NCBI GenBank assembly: GCA_034231615.1
Contig: CM067309.1
Coordinates: forward strand, 23,307,965 to 23,371,964
DNA length: 64,000 nt
Direction of reading: 5' to 3'
Source of the DNA: Meghimatium bilineatum
Lineage: Eukaryota; Mollusca; Gastropoda; Stylommatophora; Philomycidae
The position numbers and the translations under genes are program-made. The notes below the pieces were generated by a model. It was not told the DNA's origin. It made no database searches and saw only the letters and a list, made by a program, of their open reading frames with translations. Below, one piece after another: positions 35,601-47,600 of this stretch (position 1 is its first letter; each line of letters starts with the position of its first letter).

Positions 35601-38600
35601 CACAGCATGTGTACTAACAATAGAAACAGAACTTAACAAAGCAAAACAGTTCATTAGAATAATATCTATTTCTATCTTGCAGATTACAGTGAAAACAAGT
35701 GCACTCACCAAAATTAGGCAGATTTTTACAATTGAACTCTTTACAGAACAGGTGAGACTACATTTTATTCTGTTATTTAGGCAATTACATACAGAAGCAG
35801 TGTGTGTTCAAGTGATTAGAATATTGATCTTGAGAAAATAGGTTCAAACTTTAGATCTTGAGGACATATTTTCCAACCATAGACTTTGAGGACATGAGGG
35901 TCTAACCTTATTGTGGTCAGATCATTTTGTTTAGGAAGGCAGAATAAACTTACGCTATGCGGTGAAGACTGATACTTTTATTACAATATTAGAGTGTATT
36001 AACGGAACCTGCAAGGGAAGCAAAGAATAGTGACTTACCTTTTATGTTATAAGAGGCAACAAAGAAGATTTTGGGATCAAGTTGGCTGGCCTATCCTATA
36101 TTTATAGTCAAAGTGACTCAGAAGCAATGCTGAAGTCCTATGTTTTGAGGCGAAAGGTGTAAATATGACAGCTAAGTTGTAAACAATGACATCTTCTTTT
36201 TCTCATTCGGAGTTTGACATGTCTACACAGCAAGTCCTGTTTTCTTAATAAATGCTGCTGTATTTGAAAGCTCATCAGTGCTCCCATACATCTTTCTGTG
36301 GATATCCATCTCTGTGGGCCAGTGTTCTTCCCTTAACTGGTTTAGTGTATTGCAGTCTTGCAAGATATGTTCAGTGGTCTGTGCTGCCTTCCCGCAAGGG
36401 CACAGTGGTGATGGGACCAATCTTAGCCTATTTAAGTGGCTGTTTAATCTGTTGTGTCCTGTTCTGAGGCGGAAGATAATAACCTGCTCTGCTCTGTCGA
36501 GATAGTGGTAATTGTCTTTTGGGTGGTCGACTTTCCTGATGGCTTTGATGAGGGTCTTCTTTTCTTGGTAGGTGATTTCTTGGTCTTTTTGTTCCTGTGT
36601 TGCTCCATTCTTTGCCAGTCTGTCTGCCTCTTCATTTCCTGGTATGCCACAGTGGGATGGTATCCACTGTAGTACTACCCTTCTTTGGATGCTCACTTCT
36701 CGCATGGCTTTCTTCAGGTCTGGCAGCTTATCGCTGTCAAGGGCTTGTAGGACAGACATAGCATCAGTAACAATGACATAAAACACTCTGTTCTCCAGAC
36801 TACATCCTTCTAATATATAGAAGTTTGAGAATGAATGAAGAATGATCACGAAATGAAGGAATTTGTCACCAAACATGGCATTATGATGGATACCAACAGA
36901 GAACATGAACTAGTCAGTTTTACAGTTTAGAAAAATAACTGAAACAAAAAAAACTTTCAGTTATGGAAGAACTAATGAATATTATTTTTTCATCACTGCA
37001 TATTGTCCTGTTATGTCCTGTATATTGTCCTGCATGTAGGTATTGATCACCTCCCTGTGAGTAGGAGACATCTTCTCAAAGCATTTCACAGTGATGAGAG
37101 TTTTCTGAGTATGAAATAAAGCTCTAAAGAAATCCTCATATTAAACATAGAAAATAAGAGTTAAAGTAGGTAGGTGTCACTCTTTTCAACAGCACGCAGT
37201 GTATTACATGGATCTACTGTCCAGGTCATACTTGGAGTCATGGAAAACGAAAGAGCTAATGTGTTGGCTGGTAAAGCCTTGGTGAATGGCACTGAGATAA
37301 GAATTGAGACAAGATTTAATTAATTAGAGCAGTCATGGATGAGGTCGAATGAGACAATGTACACATTCAGAGAATGGTACAAATTGGAGGGACTAGAGGT
37401 GACGTGAGAAAGTGCACCCTCTCTGGAAAGATCAGAAGAAAGCGCAATCAGCAACAGGCTGGGGCGCTGAGCTTATACACTTTTAGATGGCTGACGGAAC
37501 GGCAAGCAGCGCATATATGGGAATGTCCCCAGTGCTGTGAAGCTTGTTCCTAATCAAGAGTTAAGTAAAAGTTAATTGCTCGTATTTCCTGGGAATCGAG
37601 ATGAAAACAATAGGCAGTGAGATGCTAACGAAAGAGAGTTTGCTTAATCAGAAGTTGCATTATTTGAAAGGGATTTTTAACTTCTGAAGTCCACTAGTTG
37701 TATTTCAAGCTTAAGATTTGATTTGTTTTTGATTGAACATTTGTTGTATAGGGACTGCCGGAGCTCAGTTTTTAGTGAACTGGCTTGTTCGGGTGATTCA
37801 AGGTTCAATTCCAGTTCAACTGGAAATATTTAAAAATCACCAATGGCTCCTATTTGACTGGGCCTAAAGAAAATGGTACCAGATCTTCTGGGAAAGTTAA
37901 GGTGGCAGGCTTGATGCTGACCATATCATCTTTTGGTGTGCTTTTGGTCATGAAAAAACAAAGGTCTTACACCATATCCACAATCCGTCTCAATGGCTTG
38001 AGAAAAACACAAGTCTTACACCGTATTCACAATCTGCCTTAAGGGAAAGGGAAAACTGTTTTTATACTTTGTGTGTGTGAAATCTTATAATAAATGGTCT
38101 AAAGAAGAACTATTCTAATTTTCCTGTGGAAGGAATCGAACTAATAAGTATATTTTCTTTAAAATATTTCTTGCAGGTGGTAGCTGCTCATGCAATAAAA
38201 ATACCAGTCACTCCAAACCTGGATGCCAGATCAACAGTCTATCTACCAATACACAGTATTCTACAGTTACTTAAGAACAAAATCTTCTCTAAGCACAAGG
38301 TTTCCATCAGAGTAAGTCATGCTTGTGTAGTCATCGTCTGTACATGCGCTTTTATCTGTTATCTGTCACAAGGTTTCCATCAGGGTATGTCATGTTTATG
38401 TAGTTGTTGTACACATGCTCTTTTGTCTGTCGCAATGGGGGGGGGGATACAAAGTTGAGCCACTTCTTTTTGTAATTGGTCCTCAACATTCCCAAAGTAA
38501 AGAACACCTACAAAGGAAACCTTTTGGGTGTAAAAGACAATTCTAGAACATAAATTTTGCACAATTGGCTACTGTATCACAGAAGAAGAAACCATGACAT

Positions 38601-41600
38601 TCTGAAACAGCTCTGACAGACAACCTCTATGTCTCTTCCTCGCCATCTGAAACAGCTCTGACAGACAACCTCTATGTCCCTTTCTTGCCATCTGAAACAG
38701 CTCTGACAGACAAGATCTATGTTCCTGTCTTGCCATCTGAAACAGTTCTGACTGTCAAGCTCTGTGTCCCTTTCTTTGAGACCACAGTACAGTTCATTGA
38801 TGAAATCTATATCAACTTCTGAATTCAGCTGGAGAATGAAAAAGAAGAATGAACCAGTGCCTGGGTGTGTCAGGGGGAGCAAAGAATAGTGACACTCTTA
38901 CCTGCCAGGCATGTCATAAAGGCAACTAAGGAGGTTTTGAATGTAGAGTTGGCTGTCCCATCCCATATAGGATCGAAGTGATTTTGCAGCCATGCTGAAG
39001 TCAGATGTGTCAGGCTGAAGGACGGAGATATCACAGCTAAGCTGTAAACCATTATAGTTGCATCTTATTTGTAAGATAAATACATTCCATTCTCTGACCT
39101 ACATCCTACTAATCTGCTGGAGGTTGAAAATTACTGTAGATGATGAAAAAGTACTTCTGATCCTTGTTGTTATCTCAGAAGATTCTTCATTGAAGACGTA
39201 TTGAGTTGGGGTAATACTTGTCCAGATAGACCTGAAAGGACCTGCATACCGTATGTCTGTGGTCTCACCAGTGACCCACTAGACAAAACTCCCATGTGGA
39301 ATGTCTGTGGGTTTCACCAATGACCCACTAGACAAAACTCCCATGTGGAATGTCTGTGCGTTTCACCAATGACCCATAAGACAAATCACCCATGTGGAAT
39401 GTCTGTGGGTTTCACCAATTTCTTCTTCTTCTTCTTTCGTTCACTTGAAACATGTCTATATCTGTAATTCTGTTTCCTTAATAAAACTCACTGTAGACCT
39501 GTTTCCATTGTGTTTTGTGCGTGGCATCCTGATTATCTGTGCGCCTTTTGGCTGGATGCCTCCGTCTTCAGCACTCTGCTTACTAGGGCAGGACTATGGT
39601 CCTGCTCGAGTGGGACTGCCCGACCAGTCTTAGTTTCCAGCCCCCAATGGCTGAACTAAGCCCCATCACCTCTGCACGGTGCTGGTCTCGATGGAGAGGT
39701 TTCACCAATGACCCTCTATACAAAACTCCCATGTGGAATGTCTGTGGGTTTCACCAATGACCCACTAGACAAAACTCCCATGTGGAATGTCTGTGGGTTT
39801 CACCAATGACCCACAAGACAAATCACCCATGTGGAATGTCTGTGGGTTTCACCAATGACCCACTATACAAAACTCCCATGTGGAATGTCTGGGTTTCACC
39901 AATGACCCACTATACAAAACTCCCATGTGGAATGTCTGTGGGTTTCACCAATGACCCACTAGACAAAACTCCCATGTGGAATGTCTGTGGGTTTACCAAT
40001 GACCCATAAGACAAATCACCCATGTAGAATGTCTGTGGGTTTCACCAATGACCCTCTATACAAAACTCCCATGTGGAATGTCTGTGGGTTTCACCAATGA
40101 CCCGCAAAACAAATCACCCGTGCAGCATAAAACCTTAGTAGATGATACACCGTCATATTGAGGTTCTCTTCTTATGGAAACTTTGTAGTACGTCATTTAT
40201 ACAGCTATACATTTCATGCTTTTTTGTGTGTGTTTGTATGCTTTGTTAATTATGTATATGCATGCATCCTCTGTGGTTGGGAGGGAGCCAGAAATGTCCT
40301 GCGCAGCACTGGGGAGAGGGAGAGACTATCTACATTGGTTTGCTATGGCTGAGGTCAATCATAAAGGTGCAGTGGCTCAGGACTTGACAACGCTTTTGCT
40401 TTGAACATTTGGTTACATGCCTGGAACCATAGAGAAGTTCAATATAACCAGTAGGCAATTTGTGATGGGGAATGAACACAGTGAACCCTATCTACTCTGT
40501 AATAGTTTGGATCTGAGCAGCGATGTAAACCTACTTTCTCATCTGTTTTGACAGGGCCCAAGAGGGGAGCAAAGAATAGCAACACTTTTTACCTTCCATG
40601 CATGTCGTAAAAGGTGACTAAGGAGGTTATGAGGTGGATTTGGCTGTCCCATCGCATATAGGGTCAAAATGACCCAAACCCATGCAGAAATTGGATGTGC
40701 CAAGCCAAAAGGCACAGATATAATTGCAATGCTTTAAACCATAACACAGCACAATCCATTCTCAGGACTACATCCTGTTAATCTGCAGGAGCATAGGCGA
40801 AGAAGAAACCTACCTTCTTGGTGATATAAGTTATTTTCTGGCTCTGGTCTGGGGTGGGTAGAAAATCCCCAGATGTGTTTAAGGGTATGAGTAGTTCATG
40901 TACTGCTGAATCACCAACCAAAATGAATGAAGCTAGCCAAATTATCTCGGAAAAACAACCAAAATTAATGAAGCTAGCCAAATTATCTCGGAAAAACAAC
41001 CAAAATTAATGAAGCTAGCCAAATTATCTCGGAAAAACAACCAAAATTAATGAAGCTAGCCAAATTATTTCGGAAAAACAACCAAAATTAATGAAGCTAG
41101 CCAAATTATCTCGGAAAAACAACCAAAATTAATGAAGCTAGCCAAATTATCTTGGAAAAACAACCAAAATGAATGAAGCTAGCCAAATTATCTCGGAAAA
41201 TAAACCAAAATTAATGAAGCTAGCCAAATTATCTCGGAAAAACAACCAAAATTAATGAAGCTAGCCAAATTATCTCGGAAAAACAACAAAAATTAATGAA
41301 GCTATTTTTCCTCTAACCAATTTGCACACTGCATTTTCACGTTAAAGAATTGGAATGTAGGTCTATTTTCCCTAATTATCTCGGTAAAACAGGTCAAATT
41401 TGACCCTGCTGTAATTATATGCCTGGCATGTTGGAGTTAATAGGGAAGACAATCAAATAAAAAACAATTGTCTAAATATAACATTTTATTTATTACAGAA
41501 GTGGGTGTACAGACAAATTTGCAGCAGTTGTTTCCCCTTGCACCCTCTACTTCCACAACTCATAGAGTCTTATGTTCACTCTGTGATTCCCAAGTCGCCG

Positions 41601-44600
41601 AAACCAGAACACACTAATGAACCAATCTCTGAAGATGAGATACTTGCTCTGTTTGATGTGGAAAAAAAGAGTTCCAACTTGGCGGGCGGACAAAGAGATT
41701 CTCCTTCAAGAAATGCAGGACCTGATGTTCCAGAGAAGAAACTGTGTCCTCAGTTGTTAATGTTGTATTATCTTTTCTTGTTTGAAGACTTGTACCAGAC
41801 GCACAAGAAGCTGATTGGTAAGTTTCTGGCAGTTAATGAGAACTAATGAGTTATATTAATCGCTTGTGTGTTGCTTGGGACTGAAAGGGGAGCAACAAAT
41901 AGCAACATGTTTTACATTTCATGCATGGCGTAAGAAACGACTGAGGAGATTATAGGGCGGAGTTGACTATTCTATCCCATATAGGGTGAAAATGACTCAG
42001 TGGCAATGCTGAAGTCTGATGTGTCAGGCCGTAAGGCAAATATTGCAGAAACACAGTAATCTATGACAAATTCTCTGAGCTGTAGGAGTTGAGAATGAAC
42101 AAAGAAGATGCTATATTAATAATAAGACACATAGTCCATCACAGTCATAGGGGAGCATCATTGGAGACATAAGCACAAATAGATCTCTAAACACCTTGAG
42201 ACCATACTTGTATAGATAACCTCAATATAACAGCATGTCATCTACTAAGGTTTTCTGTTGCATGGGTGGTTTATCTAGTGGGCCATTAGTGAGACCCACA
42301 AATGCAACCACTTACGTGATGGGCAAGATGGAAAGCAAGAGAGATCAAAGACAACACCATGAGAAAATATGAGTCCTTGAGACTTGCGGGAATTGAACCA
42401 GGTTCGTTCTAACGGCACCAAATTGCCTTCTTTCTTTCACTTGAGGACAAAAGCATGAGAAAATATGAGCCCTTGAAACTTGCGGGAAATGAACCATGTT
42501 CGTTCTAACGGCACCAAATTGCCTTCTTTCTTTCACTTGAGGACAAAAGCATGAGAAAATATGAGCCCTTGAGACTTATGGGAATTGAACCAGGTTCGTT
42601 CTAATGGCACCGAATTGTTTTCTTTCTTTCACTTGAGTGAAAGTGTTTTCTGTACTTGACTAACCACATCTAAAAAAAAATAATACAATTTTGTCAAGAC
42701 ATTCAAACTGTATACTCAAGTCACTGAGAGCGGATCAATCGAGACCACAGAATCCAGAGATGCTTTCACTACAACCACGAGCAGTCTTATGATGGAGATA
42801 AAGGCTGTGATGGAGGTACGGTCATGACTGATGTCACAGGACTATTCTCATGCATACATGCTTAGTAACTTAATGAACATTCTCCACAAAGTTGAAAGTT
42901 GAAGCAGGAGTAGGCCGCCATTAATGGGTGGAGTTATTGACGCAATCTCTGGCCAAAAAATTACTTTTATATTCATGTCAAGACATGCGAGTGTTGAAAA
43001 TAATGAGCTAGGAAGACATTGGCTAGGAAGACCTTTAATTTTGTTTCTTCTTTTTATTAGTCTCATTTCCTGAAATACAACAGTTTCATCATGTTCAAAC
43101 TTTGTAGCTAACAGCTGTTCGGAAGAGATTTATTATGAATATTTTTCTTTAACCCTTTAGCTGCGCTGAGAAAAAGCTTCAACAGTAACTGCAGTGCTGG
43201 GAAATTACAAGGGTTGTTACCGCCGAAGACGATTGTGTTGGGCCACTGGCGCAAATAAAACGGCAACACAGCGCATTTCCATTCTCTGGACTACATTCAA
43301 CTGGAAATCTTGTAGGATCATTGTCCTGTTACAAGAGAAATCCAGTGGGAGTTTGAGAATGAACGCTGAAGAAGAAGACAAGGGTTGTTAAATATTTTTC
43401 CTCTAACCAATTTGCACACTGCATTTTCACGTTAAAGAATTGGAATGTAGGTCTATTTTTATTGTAGGAATATACTCTAGACCTATACTTTATGAATTTA
43501 CAAGCATGACGCCTCCTTATATTATGGAGGAGACGTGAAAACCTTAATATATATTTGTCTCGCAAAATGAAACATTATTTCAAAGAAATAGACCTAATCA
43601 TAATAACCTGTTTTATTCTGGACGCAAAGTTTTTCCTACCAGGAATATGCTCGTTAGCATATTTATTTGTCTCATCACATCTATGTTGAATAATAGTATC
43701 ATGTAATACACTTTCAGATTCTGAAAACATTTGCATGATCAAGGTTTTGAATCTTCTTCTTCTGTGTTCGTTCTCAAATTCCTGCAGATTAGCAGGATGT
43801 ACTCCGGAGAACGGAATGTGTTGTGTCATGGTTTACAGCATTGTTGCGATATCTGCACCTTACGGCCTGACACATCTGACTTCAGCATGGCTTTGGGTCA
43901 CTGACCCTATATGGGACGGGATAGCCAACTCCATCCCATAACCTCCTTAGTCGCCTTTTACAACATGCGTGGAAGGTAAACAGTGTTGCTATTCTTTGTT
44001 CCCCTTTCGGGCCCTGGCAACACACGGGCAGTTTTGAATCTTAAATTGTTATTGACAGGAAACAAAAATGCTTACCTTACCCCGTATAACGAATTTGAAA
44101 CATGTGCGCTGCATATAGGGTCTATCATCTGAATTACCAAAATTAGTACTAGTATCACACTGCAAATTAGCACTTTCTAAATCACTTCCTGAATCAGATA
44201 ATGAATACTAGAATTATCAGAGAAACTTTCTTCCAAGTGTTTATAATTTTCAAATTCATTTAGTGTACGTTTTGCCATAGTACTGTCGAATCAAAATGGC
44301 TACACAACAAAAGGCCACCTGTGTCAACACACAGAAAGTAGTAATTATGCTTCCAAACATGTTCAAATATGGAATTTCTATTGTTAAATGACCTCTAGAC
44401 AGCTTTAACTAGCCAGTCAGAGTATGTGAACACTTTGGGATGATATCAGGGATAAATTATATCAATACATGGCCCTTCGTTCCTTAAGGAGATGTCCACA
44501 AAATAGAGATGACTTTTCATCGTATCCTTAAGGGTACCTCTGCTGGGAAGGGGTTAAACAGCCTGGAGAGGTGATATGCAGTCACATGGGAAGATATATA

Positions 44601-47600
44601 TAGCATCGTTTTTCTGTAATATCTTTGACGCCCTTAATTTCCCATAACTCTGCCCAATAGTTTGTTGACAGTTCTCCAGTAGTAATTAAATATTCTATTT
44701 TCTATGTATTTTTAGAATTTATATATGTATTATTATTTGGGGATCACAGCAAAATGTCATGTCTTCTCTGCCGTCATTACCTCAAGCACTTATACATCAT
44801 TATAACACACAATTACAAATATTATAGTCACTTGTGATGATCAACTTTTATCGCTGTTTATTGTCCAATGTTATAAATAATTTTCTTTCTGTGTTAGATG
44901 TGACCAAGTTGCAGTTGTACAGTGATACCCTTATGTCACAGATCCCTATCAGTCATCTTGTTCAGGAGGCCTTGCGGCATCACAACAATTGCCAGAATCT
45001 GTTTCCACCCCTAATCAGGTATCCGCTTATTAAAGTGACATTCCTTTTCGTGCTTCAGAAACATATCATAGATTTTATTAACATGACTGTCACAGGTCCA
45101 TCTTACACAAACAATTCATAGATAATATTAACATAATGGCTGTCATAGATTCATCTTACACAAACAATTCATAGATAATATTAACATAATGGCTGTCATA
45201 GATTCATCTTACACAAACAATTCATAGATTATATTAACATAATGGCTGTCATAGATTCATCTTACACAAACAATTCATAGATTATATTAACATAATGGCT
45301 GTCATAGATTCATCTTACACAAACAATTCATAGATTATATTAACATAATGGCTGTCATAGATTCATCTTACACAAACAATTCATAGATTATATTAACATA
45401 ATGGCTGTCATAGATTCATCTTACACAAACAATTCATAGATTATATTAACATAATGGCTGTCATAGATTCATCTTACACAAACAATTCATAGATTATATT
45501 AACATAATGGCTGTCATAGATTCATCTTACACAAACAATTCATAGATTATATTAACATAATGGCTGTCATGGTACCATCTTACACAAACAATTCATAGAT
45601 TATATTAACATAATGGCTGTCATGGTACCATCTTACACAAACAATTCATAGATTATATTAACATAATTGTCATAGATGCAGCTAACAAAACATGGTAGCT
45701 TGAACATGTTTGATTTATGTGTCTAATGCATAGGTTCCCAAATGGTAACTTGAATATGTTCGATTTGTGCGTGTAATGCAGTTTCCCAAACATTTCCAGC
45801 TTGCACTCCTTTCTACATTTTACAAAAGCCTTATGCCCACTTTTAAATCCTAATTTAACTCCACTCTTAAACCACATCATAATTCTGGAAACTATAGGTC
45901 AAACTGGGTTTGCAACATGGTGTAGGTAAAAATATGTTTCCCTGTTTTCATCAGCATGAGATTTTCATAAAGAGAAATAATTTGAGATTGTCAAATTAAC
46001 TGCGGTTGTAAAATGTATTTGTATTTGGAACAATAGTCATTATTTCACAATAGTGTGGCACATGGCCGAGAGGTTAGAACACTAGTCTCACACGAGTGAG
46101 GTCTAGAGTTCGATCCCTCGGTAAGGACTGGGTTTTTTTCTGTCGGAGGGTAAATTAAAAAACTCACCCTGTGCATGACGTGGCGACAGCAAGAGCATGC
46201 GGCCTTTATCACACAGCTATTCAATTCCCTCCCTGCAACGCCTGAGCTGGTAAAATGTAGTATTGACAGTTTTAAAAAAAATTTTATTTAGTCATTATTT
46301 CTGTTGCTTTTTCTTAAATATATTGTTGGAAACATGCCTATTTTTTTTACTGAAATCAATCATGCTTTTTTATTCATTAAATTTTCCACATAATTTTATT
46401 TCCCTCTTTAGATCACCCCCCCCCCCCCAGGGGAAGGCACACACCTTTTCTCTTCCCCCCCCCCCCCCCCAGTATAGAAGCCACTAAACAAATGTGATGT
46501 TGTTTTTTCACTGTAGAAGAGAGAATAGGTAGCTCAGGGAGAGAACAAACATAATTCAACTCTGTATCAACTGCTGGTATATCTCTTTGCAGACTGTTAT
46601 GTATACATTTCCCACATCTGTGCTTGGTAGAAGATTGGTTGGATGCCCACGTCAGCCATATGTCAAAATCTAACCTTGTCTCCATGCAAAGCCAAGTCTC
46701 TATTAAACCAGAGCTAGTATTGGAAGGTAAAAAATTGCCAGTTAATAAACTTTAAAGTTTATTTAAGCTATGCATTTATCTTTATTATTCAAAGTTATAC
46801 AACAAATTGTGTCCAGTATTATGAGTTATTCAAAGTTATACAACAAATCAATTGTGTCCAGAATTATCAGTTATTCAAAGTTATACAACAAATCTTGTCC
46901 AGAATTATGAGTTATTCAAAGTTATACAACAAATCAATTGTGTCCAGCATTATGAGTTATTCAAAGTTATACAACAAATCTTGTCCAGAAATGTGAGTGA
47001 TTAAAATTTATTCAACAAATTAACTTACTCAGAATTATGAGTTATACAGCAAATCAACTTGTCCAGAAATGTTAGTTATTCAAAGCATCCATATAGAAGG
47101 CTAAGTTCTGGATAGAATGTGTTAACTGAATAATGTTAATTGTTTCAATTTTTCTCTATTTGTTCACACATGATTCCTATTTTCAGTCATTTCTGAAGCT
47201 CAGACACATCCCAGTCGAGCCATCAAACTCTTTGAGCAGCTGCTTAATACTCGAGATATAGTCTTCAGGGAGTGCCAGGATGCGGTGGTGGCTGGTATAC
47301 CGAAAATGCTAGAGGAAGGCATCCCAAGATGTCTTCAGGACCTGACTAAGAAAGTTTGGTTCAAACTTCATGGGTTTACACCTAGGAAGTAAGTACTCTT
47401 CTTCTTCAGTCAGTTATCAGGTTGCAGAAGCAATAGCTTCAATGTACTGTGTAATTAGCTTCAGGTCACCCATGGAACCCCTTCAGGTTTGAAAGTAATG
47501 GATAATATTTCTTATCAATCAATCAATAATACTATCATCTGGAAAGATGTAAAAAATTGCTTCTACATACTAAAACTTGAATAAAACACCAGTATATACA

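Larger units (their letters stand above)
43153..44553 (-). mobile_element. piggyBac-like element carrying two SINEs
   Basis: TTAA at 43149-43152 and 44554-44557. Ends CCCTTTAGCTGCG and, inward from the right, CCCCTTCCCAGCAGAGGTAC followed by CCTTAAGGATACGATGA, the same termini as the MITE at 18102-18318. A minus-strand frame from about 44281 begins MAKRTLNEFENYKHLEESFS then DNSSIHYLIQEVI, an acidic N-terminus of the kind found in piggyBac transposases, soon stopped. The SINE-B (43220-43377) and SINE-A (43756-44030) inserts are described separately. The catalytic domain is absent. Confidence 0.7.

Noticed and set aside
46050..46130. Functional tRNA gene (Ser/Leu-like)
   Set aside because: A and B boxes are good, but no acceptor-stem pairing or proper anticodon loop is found, and a SINE body follows.
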